The notes under the pieces: generated by a model
The model's database searches: none
What the model saw: the letters and a program-made list of their open reading frames with translations, nothing else
What the model was told of the DNA's origin: nothing
Assembly (NCBI RefSeq): GCF_900106075.1
Contig: NZ_LT629794.1
Location: 1,654,001 to 1,718,000 of the forward strand
DNA from: Polaribacter sp. Hel1_33_78
Lineage (GTDB): Bacteria; Bacteroidota; Bacteroidia; Flavobacteriales; Flavobacteriaceae
Length of the DNA: 64,000 nt
Direction: 5' to 3'
Made by a program: the position numbers and the translations under genes
Part shown: piece after piece, positions 18,385 through 26,713 of the stretch
How the letters are laid out: the number at the start of each line of letters is the position of its first letter
How positions within the stretch are numbered: position 1 is the first letter of the stretch

Positions 18385-20097
18385 TTGATAAAAAAAGAAA
18401 TCTTTCAAAGAGAATTAGAGCGTCAAAAGAAAGCTAGAGCGTTAGCTGAAGAAATTCTCGAGAGTAAGTCTTTAGAACTATATAATACTGCTGAAGAATT
18501 AAAAAAAGTTAATAAAAAACTAGAAGACCTTTTAGTAGAAAAAAACTCTCAATTACAAGGTGTTTTTGAGAATATAAATGATGCCTACATTGCAATGGAT
18601 TTGGAAGGTAATGTGTTGAAAATAAATGATATTGCTGAAAGTTTTTTTGGTTATAATTTTAGAAAAGAAGCTATAAATGTTTTAGATCTTATTTATGAAG
18701 AGGACTATACTTATGCAATGGAATCATTTGCAGAGTTAATAAAAAAAGGTTATTTTTATCAATATACTGCAAGAATTATTACAAAAAGTAAAAAAATAAA
18801 ATGGGTTCAAATTAATGCAAGTATTATTTTTGATAATTCTAATAATGCCATTGGAGCCCAAGGAATTATAAGAGATATAACGGAAGAAAGAGAGAAGAAA
18901 ATAATATTAGACTTAAATAACAACATAGCAAAATCTATTTTAGGAAAAGAAAATATAACTGAAATAGCTTGGTTAATTTCTAATCAAATTGCTAGCTATT
19001 TAGGAACGAATGATTGCGTAATTTATTTAGTTGATGATTGCACAAATACTTTAGAACAAATAGCTGCATCAGGAAATAAATTATCTCCAAATAAAGAGAT
19101 ATTAAATAAAATAGTTATACCAATAGGAAAAGGTATTGTTGGTGAAGTTGCAAATACTGGGAAGTATGAAATAATAAATGATACCAGTAAGGATGAGAGA
19201 TATATAATAGATGATGAATTTAGATTTTCCGAAATTACGGTGCCTATAATAAGTGATGGTCATATTATTGGTGTTATTGATGCCGAACATAAAGAAAAGA
19301 ATTATTTTAAAAAAGAACATGTAACTGCATTAGAAAGTACAGCCGTTATAGTTGCATTGCAATTTAAAAGTGCCCTAAATTTAAGGGAAAGAAAAGAGGC
19401 TGAAACAAAAAATATAGAACTTTTAAGAAAATTAGAAAAAAGTAATCAGGAATTACAGGAGTACGCGCACATAGTTTCTCATGATTTAAAATCTCCATTA
19501 AGAAGTATTACAGCTTTAATATCATGGATAAAAACAGACAATATAAATGTATTTGATGAGGAGAGTTTACAAAATTTTCAAGATTTAGATTTAACTTTAG
19601 AAACCATGGATAATCTAATTACTGATGTTTTAAAGTACGCTAGTTTAGATGCAAATGTTTCGAATGATGAATATGTGAAATTAGACCCACTAATAAGAAA
19701 CTTAATTAATGTTTTATACATACCTAAAAATATTTCTATTAATATTTTAAATAAGCTACCATCTATAAAAGGTGATAAAACAAAGTTTCAACAATTATTT
19801 CAAAATTTAATTGGAAATGCAATTAAGTTTAGTAACAAAAAAGAAGGATTTATAAATATTGACGTGGAAGATTTTCATTCTTTTTACAAGTTTTCAATTA
19901 AAGATAATGGCATTGGTATTGAAAAAAGACATTTTGAACGTATTTTCAAAATATTTCAATCACTTGAAAAATCAAAAGATTCATCAGGTATAGGCTTATC
20001 AATAGTTAAAAAAATTGTAGATATCTATAAAGGTGAAGTTTGGCTTGAATCTGAAATAGATAAAGGAACCATTTTTTATTTTACATTAAAAAAATAA
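18385..20097 (+). CDS. PAS-GAF hybrid-type sensor histidine kinase
   Basis: A 570-residue soluble kinase. In order: an N-terminal coiled coil (residues 1-55), a PAS domain (about 55-170, 'GVFENINDAYIAMD' to 'GIIRDITEERE'), a GAF domain (about 175-325), a linker coiled coil, HisKA with the phospho-accepting histidine near residue 366 (IVSHDLKSPLRS), and HATPase_c with N (NAIKFSNK), G1 (DNGIGI) and G2 (GIGLSIV) boxes. No membrane segment is present, so it senses a cytoplasmic signal; the PAS ligand is not predictable. The TTG start gives the family-like opening 'ELERQKKARALAE'. A LytTR regulator follows 157 nt downstream, though HisKA kinases are not the usual partners of LytTR regulators. Confidence 0.88.
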   Translation: MIKKEIFQRELERQKKARALAEEILESKSLELYNTAEELKKVNKKLEDLLVEKNSQLQGVFENINDAYIAMDLEGNVLKINDIAESFFGYNFRKEAINVLDLIYEEDYTYAMESFAELIKKGYFYQYTARIITKSKKIKWVQINASIIFDNSNNAIGAQGIIRDITEEREKKIILDLNNNIAKSILGKENITEIAWLISNQIASYLGTNDCVIYLVDDCTNTLEQIAASGNKLSPNKEILNKIVIPIGKGIVGEVANTGKYEIINDTSKDERYIIDDEFRFSEITVPIISDGHIIGVIDAEHKEKNYFKKEHVTALESTAVIVALQFKSALNLRERKEAETKNIELLRKLEKSNQELQEYAHIVSHDLKSPLRSITALISWIKTDNINVFDEESLQNFQDLDLTLETMDNLITDVLKYASLDANVSNDEYVKLDPLIRNLINVLYIPKNISINILNKLPSIKGDKTKFQQLFQNLIGNAIKFSNKKEGFINIDVEDFHSFYKFSIKDNGIGIEKRHFERIFKIFQSLEKSKDSSGIGLSIVKKIVDIYKGEVWLESEIDKGTIFYFTLKK

Positions 20098-20254
20098 AAA
20101 CTCTTTAAGTGTTATTCTTATAAAAAAATAGTATTTTAGTTCTTTTAACAGTTGTTATGGCTATTAAATTTGAAAACCCCCAGTTTTTATAGGTTTGCAT
20201 TATTTTTTTAATATACCAACAACGATATCAATTATGGAAAAATAATTATTTTAC

Positions 20255-20956
20255 ATGGAGTGTATTATTATTGATGATGAAAAAATGGCAAGAGTTATTA
20301 CTCGAACTTTAAGTGAAGAAATTTCAGAGTTAAAGGTTGTTGATGAGTTCTCGAATGCCATACAGGCTATTAAATTTTTGAATGAAAATCAAATAGATTT
20401 AATTTTTTTAGATTTGCATATGCCAGATTTTAATGGTTTAGATTTCATGAAAACATTAAAAAATCCTCCAAAAATTATATTAACAACTTCAGATCCTAAT
20501 TTTGCTATAGAAGCATTTGAATATGATTTTATTATAGATTACCTCCTTAAACCATTAGAACTATCACGCTTTAAAAAAGCAGTTCAAAAAGCTCAAAAAA
20601 ATAAAATTGAGTCAATAAAAGAAAATAACACAAAAGAAGATAATTCAAACGATTTCTATATTAATATTGATAGACGGTTAATAAAAATTGATTTACCTAG
20701 TATATATTTAATTGAGGCCAGAGGAGATTATATTCAAATAAAAACTGAAGATAAAAATTATATTGTACACTCAACATTAAAGAAAATAGAAGAAAAACTT
20801 CCAGATTCGTTATTTTTAAAAATTCATCGTTCTTATGTTATTAATATCAAAAAAATTATTGATATCGAAGATAATAGTGTTTTAATTAAAAAGGATGTAA
20901 TTCCGGTTAGTAGGTCTAAAAGACCAGAATTAATGAAGCGATTAGATTTACTTTAA
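20255..20956 (+). CDS. LytTR-family response regulator
   Basis: A 233-residue regulator with a receiver domain (acidic D7-D8, phospho-acceptor D53 in FLDLHMPD, T/S in the 'LTTSDP' strand, and lysine in 'LLKPLE') and a C-terminal LytTR DNA-binding domain (about residues 135-233, with IEARGDYIQI and HRSYVIN). LytTR regulators bind direct repeats and are usually paired with LytS-type kinases; here the nearest kinase is a HisKA/GAF type just upstream. The target genes are not visible from the sequence. Confidence 0.9.
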   Translation: MECIIIDDEKMARVITRTLSEEISELKVVDEFSNAIQAIKFLNENQIDLIFLDLHMPDFNGLDFMKTLKNPPKIILTTSDPNFAIEAFEYDFIIDYLLKPLELSRFKKAVQKAQKNKIESIKENNTKEDNSNDFYINIDRRLIKIDLPSIYLIEARGDYIQIKTEDKNYIVHSTLKKIEEKLPDSLFLKIHRSYVINIKKIIDIEDNSVLIKKDVIPVSRSKRPELMKRLDLL

Positions 20957-21057
20957 ATTTTCGTCTTAATAAAACATGCATTTCGTCTACATATATCGTT
21001 TAAAGAGCGAAAAATAAAAATTTTACTTCAATAAGTTACTAATTTCGTTACTTAGAG

Positions 21058-21080
21058 ATTATCATGAAAAAAATGATAAT
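21058..21080. repeat. Inverted repeat ATTATCAT / ATGATAAT
   Basis: An eight-base AT-rich stem with a seven-base loop lies about 100 nt after the LytTR gene and 70 nt before the small glycosyltransferase-like gene. It is followed by a short TTTT, so it could be a weak terminator or attenuator; it could also be a chance structure. Confidence 0.25.
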
Positions 21081-21149
21081 TTTAAGGTCATATGCTGTAA
21101 GAGATTTACAAGCAAAGCCTTTTAAATAATTTCAAAAAACATCTTTTTA

Positions 21150-21602
21150 ATGAACTCAGGAGTCATTATTATATTTTTAAATAACGAAAAAGAAATTGAA
21201 AATAACGAAATAGAAAAATTATTAGATTTAGATGCCTACAACGTATGTTTTGTAAACAATGGTAGTACTGACAATACACTTCATTTACTACAAGATATAA
21301 AATTTAAATTAAGAAATAAAATTTCAATAGTTGACATAAAGCATGAAAAGGGATTAAAGTCAGCTATAAAGGCAGGTGCAAGAAGTTTAAGAAGTGAATC
21401 ATCTGAATACGATTTTATTGTATATTTAAATTCAAATATGCTAGATTATTTAGAATCCTTAAATGATTATTTTACCAATATTAAAGCAAATAGGAAAGAA
21501 TTAACTCCCATGCCAAGCAGATCTCAAAGGAATGTTTTGAAAGATGTTTTTTCAATAAGCGAACTCTTAAAAAATTCAAATGCTAATGAATTCAATGTAT
21601 AA
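21150..21602 (+). CDS. Small GT-A glycosyltransferase-like protein
   Basis: A 150-residue protein resembling only the N-terminal nucleotide-binding half of a family 2 glycosyltransferase: a first strand 'GVIIIFLNNEKEIE', the NNGSTDNT motif (residues 36-43) and a later 'GLKSAIKAGARSLRSE' helix. The usual DXD position is replaced by LNSN (residues 92-95) and the acceptor half is missing, so catalysis is doubtful. The frame is intact with a clean ATG and stop. It could be a truncated remnant or a binding or regulatory relative. It is the third plus-strand gene after the sensor kinase and regulator. Confidence 0.55.
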   Translation: MNSGVIIIFLNNEKEIENNEIEKLLDLDAYNVCFVNNGSTDNTLHLLQDIKFKLRNKISIVDIKHEKGLKSAIKAGARSLRSESSEYDFIVYLNSNMLDYLESLNDYFTNIKANRKELTPMPSRSQRNVLKDVFSISELLKNSNANEFNV

Positions 21603-21861
21603 GTTCAATTAATATATAAACACCCAAATAATAAATACTTCAATTTATTTAAATTTAAAAGTTTTTACTAGTCAAAAATTTCTTCACTTTTTTTTTAGTT
21701 GTTCTAACGCTATAATCCTGATTTAGCTTTTATAGCATTGAAAAAATAGTTAGAATTTATTATTATATTACTTTATAAAGATTTATTTATAAACAGAAGC
21801 ATGATTTATTTATTAACCTATTGAAATTCGCGGAAATATACTCTTCTGTTTTAAAGGATTA

Positions 21862-22389
21862 TTAAAAACGTTTACCAATTCCAATACCAATAGACCAAGT
21901 GCCAAAATTATTTGAACGATAATCATAAAAAATAGTGGGAGCAACATCCCAATGATTTCCAAATTCTACTTCATATTCTAAGCCAGCTCTAATTATAAAA
22001 AGATTCTCCGCTTTTTCAATTTCAACACCAGTACCAAAAACTAAAATCCATTCTTTAAAGAACTTCCAAAGTGCATCAAAAGTTAAAACTACAGGAAACT
22101 CTTTTTCAATAAAGAATTGTTGATCTTTTTCTATTTCAAAACTTTCGAGTTCTAAATCATTATGGAAACCAATTCCCCATTTTTTATTAAACCAATATTC
22201 TATATCTAGACCAATTGAAGGCACAATAACGGTTTTATCACCATCATTGGTTGCCTTAGGAATGTATGTGTGACTTAAAACGGGACTAATTCTCACATTT
22301 CTAAAATGTTCTTGTGAGTTTATAATATAGCTATTCAATAAGAATAATAGTACAAGGATCTTTTTCTTCAAAATTATTTTAATTTTCAA
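21862..22389 (-). CDS. Predicted secreted or outer-membrane beta-barrel-like protein
   Basis: A 175-residue protein with an N-terminal signal peptide (KKKILVLLFLLNSYIINSQ, cleavage near residue 25) followed by alternating strands rich in aromatic residues and ending in GIGKRF, an aromatic C-terminus typical of outer-membrane barrels. No domain was recognised. It stands alone on the minus strand with about 300 nt of empty sequence upstream. It is probably an envelope protein; nothing indicates a substrate. Confidence 0.6.
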   Translation of the reverse strand: MKIKIILKKKILVLLFLLNSYIINSQEHFRNVRISPVLSHTYIPKATNDGDKTVIVPSIGLDIEYWFNKKWGIGFHNDLELESFEIEKDQQFFIEKEFPVVLTFDALWKFFKEWILVFGTGVEIEKAENLFIIRAGLEYEVEFGNHWDVAPTIFYDYRSNNFGTWSIGIGIGKRF

Positions 22390-22692
22390 TTAAATTCAAG
22401 GCAAATTTAAGGTGTCTTTTTTTTTTGAAATATGATAAATGTTAATTATTATTCGAAAAGAAAGCTTATCTAAAAAAAACTAAAATCTTAGTATAGATTT
22501 ATTTTAAATGTGTTCTGACAAAAAAAATAAATGAATAAGTTTGTTTAAATTAAATTTTTTTGACGTTTGATTTTTGACTGTTATTAAGTGCTTTTTAAGT
22601 TATTTTAATGAGTAAATAATGGAGATTAAGGCAATATAATAGCTTTTGGAATACTCCATTAAAAAGAGAAATTATAGTATTGAAAATTAAAA
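22390..22692. other. 303-nt gene-free stretch
   Basis: AT-rich sequence between two minus-strand genes. No ORF, strong hairpin or promoter match was seen; it must contain the promoter of the signal-peptide protein but no convincing TAnnTTTG was found. Confidence 0.4.
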
Positions 22693-23058
22693 TTATTTAG
22701 CATTTAGATATACCCAATAATTATTTTCTTTACAAAAAACAGAGTTTTCTTGAATAATATCAAAACTTCCATTCTCTATAAAGGTTGCTTTAAATTCAAC
22801 AAAGTATTCTTTAGAATTTAGTATTTCTAATTTAACCCATCTCACAGACCTTGCCCATAGTTCTAATTCTTTGTATTCTTTTTTCGAAGGACGTGTTGAG
22901 CTATGATGACTTTTATTTAAATATTTTATATCCGCCAAGACGAAAGCACTATATCTAGAACGCATTAATTGTTCTGCAGAAATAACTTTTTTTATGTTTT
23001 TGTGAGCTTTCTGGCAACAATCTTTGTACAATCGATTTGGATTACAGGGACAATTCAT
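22693..23058 (-). CDS. YchJ-family SEC-C motif protein
   Basis: A 121-residue protein beginning with CPCNPNRLYKDCCQKAH (CxC...CC with a C-terminal histidine), the zinc-binding SEC-C type motif of YchJ, followed by the YchJ core (LMRSRYSAFVLADIKYL, WARSVRWVKLEIL, VEFKATF). The molecular function is unknown. It starts 2 nt after the end of the upstream minus-strand small protein, so the two are probably co-transcribed. YchJ homologues often have a second SEC-C motif at the C-terminus; none is present here. Confidence 0.85.
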   Translation of the reverse strand: MNCPCNPNRLYKDCCQKAHKNIKKVISAEQLMRSRYSAFVLADIKYLNKSHHSSTRPSKKEYKELELWARSVRWVKLEILNSKEYFVEFKATFIENGSFDIIQENSVFCKENNYWVYLNAK

Positions 23059-23060
23059 AA

Positions 23061-23417
23061 TTAATTTATAAGTCTATTTTTTTTGATACGAAAGCAATTT
23101 TCAGATCCAATAAATTTAGGATTTCCTTTCTCTTCAGACCAAAAGCCTTCTAAAATATCTTTGTTTAAACATTTATAAACTACAACACCTTTATAGATTT
23201 TTTTTTCTTCACATTTATAATTAAAGTTGATTACTAGAATATTGTTTTTAAAAAAACCAGTCCCAAATTGTTCTTGTGTTTTGTTGATAATCCATTTTGC
23301 AAGAATTCTATTGTTAAGATCTAAAGATAAATGGAGTTCCCCTTTATATGCGTTTTCTAAAGCATCTTGATTACTTCCAATAATGGAATATGTACCAACT
23401 AAATCTTGAGCTTTCAT
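23061..23417 (-). CDS. Hypothetical protein, 118 residues
   Basis: Not recognised. It is a soluble protein without signal peptide whose pattern (GTYSIIGSN..., then GELHLSLD, NILVINFNYKC, YKGVVVYKCL, ILEGFWSEE) suggests an all-beta barrel of the lipocalin-like or avidin-like size, with a GFW motif near the end. It lies immediately upstream of the YchJ-family gene, with a 2-nt gap. The name rests only on the continuous reading frame and normal codon use. Confidence 0.55.
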   Translation of the reverse strand: MKAQDLVGTYSIIGSNQDALENAYKGELHLSLDLNNRILAKWIINKTQEQFGTGFFKNNILVINFNYKCEEKKIYKGVVVYKCLNKDILEGFWSEEKGNPKFIGSENCFRIKKNRLIN

Positions 23418-23641
23418 TTTATTTTTCTGATATAATTTATAATTTGTCTTTTAAATATAGGGTGAAATTTTACTTGCTTTTAATTCATGTCTCCTCATAA
23501 AACCCACAAAGGAAAATGCTAAATGTATTTTAAAATGGACAAACGTTATTTAAATAAAAGTAAAAAAAAAGAAATACTTTAACTCGATTTTATTATCAAA
23601 GAAAACAAAGATCTATCAAAAGAAGCTATTAGTAATACAAA

Positions 23642-25036
23642 TTATTTACCAATACAAAAATTACTAAAAATATGTCCAAGAATATCTTTGTCAACATCAT
23701 ATTCTCCCGTAATGTTACCCAAATGACGCAAACACTCTCTAATATCAATTGAAAATAAATCGGTTGATATTTCTATATCAATTCCTTGTTGTACAGAGGT
23801 AATAGCAATTAATGCATTATTTAGAGCTTCAAAATGACGAGAATTGGTTACAATAGTTTCATTATTACTTAAAGCTCCAATATTAACAAGAGAAGTCAAT
23901 TCTTGTTTTAAACCATCTATTCCTGTTTTATTTTTTGCTGATAAAAGAATTAAGTTTTCAATTTCTGATTGTAATATAGAAGAGTCGTAACATGACAAAG
24001 TATCAACTTTATTCGCAATTACAAGTAATCTCTTGTTTGGAAATCGATCTTTGATTATTTTAATTTCATGTAAAAAATCTTCACTTGAATAAGCAAATTT
24101 ATTCGAATCAATCAAGAAAATAATCAACTGAGCATTTTCTGCTTTTTCATATGCTTTTTTAATCCCGATGCTTTCAATAACATCTTCAGTTTCTCTAATT
24201 CCTGCGGTATCAATAAAACGAAAAGCAACACCATCAATAATTAATTCATCTTCAATAGCATCTCTAGTAGTGCCGGCAATATCAGAAACAATCGCTTTTT
24301 CTTCATTTAAAAGTGCGTTTAAAAGTGTAGATTTCCCCACATTTGGCTCGCCTATAATGGCAACAGGAATTCCATTTTTCATAGCATTTCCAAAAGAAAA
24401 AGAATCAATTAAACGTTTTAAAACAAATGTGATTTTTGAAACTAGTTCTTTAAACTTAGTTCTATCAGCAAATTCAACATCTTCACCAGCAAAATCTAAT
24501 TCAAGTTCTATTAAAGCTGCAAAATTTAATAATTGAGTACGTAATTCTTTTAGTTCATTCGTAATTCCTCCACGCATTTGCTGAATTGCCATTTGATGAC
24601 TCGCAGCAGAATTAGATGAAATCACATCTGCAACAGCTTCAGCTTGAGACAAATCCATCTTCCCATTTAAAAAAGCTCGCATTGTAAACTCACCATTATC
24701 AGCCATTCTACAACCGTTTTGAAGGAATAACTGGATAATTTCTTGCTGAATAAAACTAGAACCATGACAAGAAATTTCAACTACATTTTCTCCAGTATAA
24801 GAACGAGGGTTTTTAAAAACAGACACTAAAACTTCATCTAAAATCGTATCTTTATTTATAATATGACCTAAAAGAATAGTATGAGATTTTTGATCTTTTA
24901 AAAGCTTAGATTTATTTATAGCTCTAAAATTGACGTCAACAATATCAATAGCTTTTTCACCAGAAAGTCTAATTATAGAAATTGCACCAACTCCAGCAGG
25001 AGTTGCTAAAGCTATAATAGTATCTTGTTGAATCAT
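23642..25036 (-). CDS. mnmE: tRNA uridine-5-carboxymethylaminomethyl(34) synthesis GTPase
   Basis: MnmE (TrmE) with MnmG installs the cmnm5 modification at the wobble uridine of tRNAs. The 464-residue protein has the N-terminal folate-binding domain (IIALATPAGVGAISIIRLSG), a helical domain, and an inserted GTPase domain with G1 GEPNVGKST (about residues 229-237), G2 and G3 region GTTRD and DTAG, and G4 NKVD. It ends in the diagnostic FCIGK with the catalytic cysteine. Full length, own transcription unit. The start ATG opens the typical 'MIQQDTIIALATP'. Confidence 0.96.
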   Translation of the reverse strand: MIQQDTIIALATPAGVGAISIIRLSGEKAIDIVDVNFRAINKSKLLKDQKSHTILLGHIINKDTILDEVLVSVFKNPRSYTGENVVEISCHGSSFIQQEIIQLFLQNGCRMADNGEFTMRAFLNGKMDLSQAEAVADVISSNSAASHQMAIQQMRGGITNELKELRTQLLNFAALIELELDFAGEDVEFADRTKFKELVSKITFVLKRLIDSFSFGNAMKNGIPVAIIGEPNVGKSTLLNALLNEEKAIVSDIAGTTRDAIEDELIIDGVAFRFIDTAGIRETEDVIESIGIKKAYEKAENAQLIIFLIDSNKFAYSSEDFLHEIKIIKDRFPNKRLLVIANKVDTLSCYDSSILQSEIENLILLSAKNKTGIDGLKQELTSLVNIGALSNNETIVTNSRHFEALNNALIAITSVQQGIDIEISTDLFSIDIRECLRHLGNITGEYDVDKDILGHIFSNFCIGK

Positions 25037-25141
25037 TTTGTAAATATACGGAGGTTAATTTAGATTTTTAAAGTAAAAATTGTAACATAACAAGCAAATT
25101 TTCGTCTAGTATATAGACAACCACAAAGCATAAAAAGAATT

Positions 25142-25480
25142 ATGAAAGAAAATAAACAACTTTTAGTACTAACACATTTAAGTCAATTATTAGATTTTGT
25201 AACAGGAATTGGAGGCTTTATAGTGCCTTTAGTTTTATGGCTCACAAAAAAAGACGAAATAATAGGAATGAACTTGCATGGAAAATCAATTATAAATTTT
25301 AGAATTTCTATTTTTATTTATATTTTATTGTGTATTCCACTAATATTATTATTAGGTTTAGGAATTATAGGAATCATAGCAGTTGTTGTATTCTCTTTTA
25401 TTTTCCCGATTATTAATGCAATTAAAGCAAGTAATAATGAAGCACCCTATTATCCTTTTAGTATTACTTTTATTCAATAG
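25142..25480 (+). CDS. DUF4870 / Tic20-like membrane protein
   Basis: A 112-residue protein with three predicted membrane segments and the DUF4870 pattern: 'LTHLSQLLDFVTGIGGFIVPLVLWLTKKDE', then 'HGKSIINFRISIFIY', ending in 'FPIINAIKASNNEAPYYPFSI'. The family function is unknown; it is common in Bacteroidota. It is divergent from mnmE across a 105-nt spacer and convergent with the DUF4268 gene. Confidence 0.85.
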   Translation: MKENKQLLVLTHLSQLLDFVTGIGGFIVPLVLWLTKKDEIIGMNLHGKSIINFRISIFIYILLCIPLILLLGLGIIGIIAVVVFSFIFPIINAIKASNNEAPYYPFSITFIQ

Positions 25481-25654
25481 AAAAATAATTCATATAATTT
25501 AAGTTGTTCTTTTTGGTTGATTTTTGTAGCATTACTAAATCCTGAATTATTCATAACCAATTTAAGCTTGTGATTACATGTTTTTTCAAAAAAAAAAGGA
25601 ATCTGGCTTCAAACCTTAACGTAACTTAATAATAAGATTTAGCGCAAGAATTAT

Positions 25655-26089
25655 TTAGGTAGCTTGTTTAATAAAATCTTCATATTCATAGAAAAAGAGT
25701 TCAAATTTAGGCATTGTTTCTACAAAAAACTCATAGCAATCTCTCCAAGTATTTTTATTATGAATGCTAAATTTTCCATCAAAAGGAACATAAATTCTAT
25801 GAATTATTTTTCTACTTTCTAGCTCATAAGAATTATCAAAAATAACTTCAGGCATTTCAGCTTCTAACAAAACTTTTAAAGAAATCATTTGATCATACAA
25901 CAATTCATTCGCAATTTCTTCTGGGTGTTCAATATCTAAGCTAACCATTGCTTTCTTTCTATCAGCAACAAATTTAAAAGAGAAGCCCTTAATTTTAGTG
26001 TTATATAACAACCATTTCCTTGGAAAAGACTTTCCAAAACTTGTCCAGAATTCTTTACGCAATAATGCAGCTTCTTCTTTAGAGAACAT
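25655..26089 (-). CDS. DUF4268 domain protein
   Basis: A 144-residue soluble protein matching the DUF4268 pattern: 'FSKEEAALLRKEFWTSFGKSFPRKWLLYNTKIKG', 'ALVSLDIEH-like' strand (MVSLDIEHPEE) and a final 'FFVETMPKFELFFYEYEDFI'. The family is of unknown function and resembles the nuclease-like or DNA-end-binding accessory domains only distantly, so no role is assigned. It is 37 nt downstream of miaE on the same strand and probably shares its transcript. Confidence 0.75.
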   Translation of the reverse strand: MFSKEEAALLRKEFWTSFGKSFPRKWLLYNTKIKGFSFKFVADRKKAMVSLDIEHPEEIANELLYDQMISLKVLLEAEMPEVIFDNSYELESRKIIHRIYVPFDGKFSIHNKNTWRDCYEFFVETMPKFELFFYEYEDFIKQAT

Positions 26090-26126
26090 ATTTTTAAATT
26101 AATTAAAATTAACTTGTTTAACGCTG

Positions 26127-26708
26127 TTATCCGTGAATTTTAGCTAATCTTCCTCGCTCTTTCATCATATCTGCTTCAAAGTTAACCAATGCACTCCATT
26201 TTGCGTCAACAATTTCTCTGTCTTGATATTTACGAGCAAATTGTAAAAAAGTAGTGTAATGGCTCGCTTCAGAAATCATTAGGTTGTTATAGAATTTAGC
26301 CAATTCTTGATCTTCCATGTTTTCAGAAAATACTTTAAAACGTTCACAACTCCTTGCTTCAATTAAAGCAGCAATTAGTAACCGCTGCACTAGAGCATTC
26401 GTTCGATCTTTTGTTTTAGTAAAAAATTTTTGTAATCTAATGGCATAATCATTCTTTTGTTCTCTCCCTAAAACCATTCCACGTTTTACCATTAATAAAT
26501 GTACCATTTTAAAATGTTGCATTTCTTCAATGGCAATGTTGCTCATTTCTTTTACTAATTCAGTTTCTTCAGAATAATTAATAATAATAGAAACCGCGTT
26601 TGAAGCAGCTTTTTGTTCTAAAAAAGCGTGGTCTGTTAATATCTGTTGTAAGTTATCTTTGGCTATTGTTGCCCAAGAAGTTTCTGTCTCAAATTGTAAT
26701 CCTAACAT
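26127..26708 (-). CDS. miaE: tRNA-(2-methylthio-N6-isopentenyladenosine-37) hydroxylase
   Basis: MiaE is an oxygen-dependent diiron hydroxylase that converts ms2i6A37 to its hydroxylated form in tRNA. The 193-residue ferritin-like protein carries the two metal-binding helix pairs: E31 with the EEMQH motif (E62, H65) in the first half, and 'EARSCERF' with EASHY in the second. It is 5 nt downstream of the SulP gene and upstream of the DUF4268 gene. miaA and mnmE, which act in the same anticodon region, are in this window but in other operons. Confidence 0.92.
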   Translation of the reverse strand: MLGLQFETETSWATIAKDNLQQILTDHAFLEQKAASNAVSIIINYSEETELVKEMSNIAIEEMQHFKMVHLLMVKRGMVLGREQKNDYAIRLQKFFTKTKDRTNALVQRLLIAALIEARSCERFKVFSENMEDQELAKFYNNLMISEASHYTTFLQFARKYQDREIVDAKWSALVNFEADMMKERGRLAKIHG

Positions 26709-26713
26709 TATAA

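Noticed and set aside
21058..21080. Hairpin as a riboswitch or small RNA
   Set aside because: The stem contains only two G-C pairs and no conserved core was seen; at best a weak terminator.
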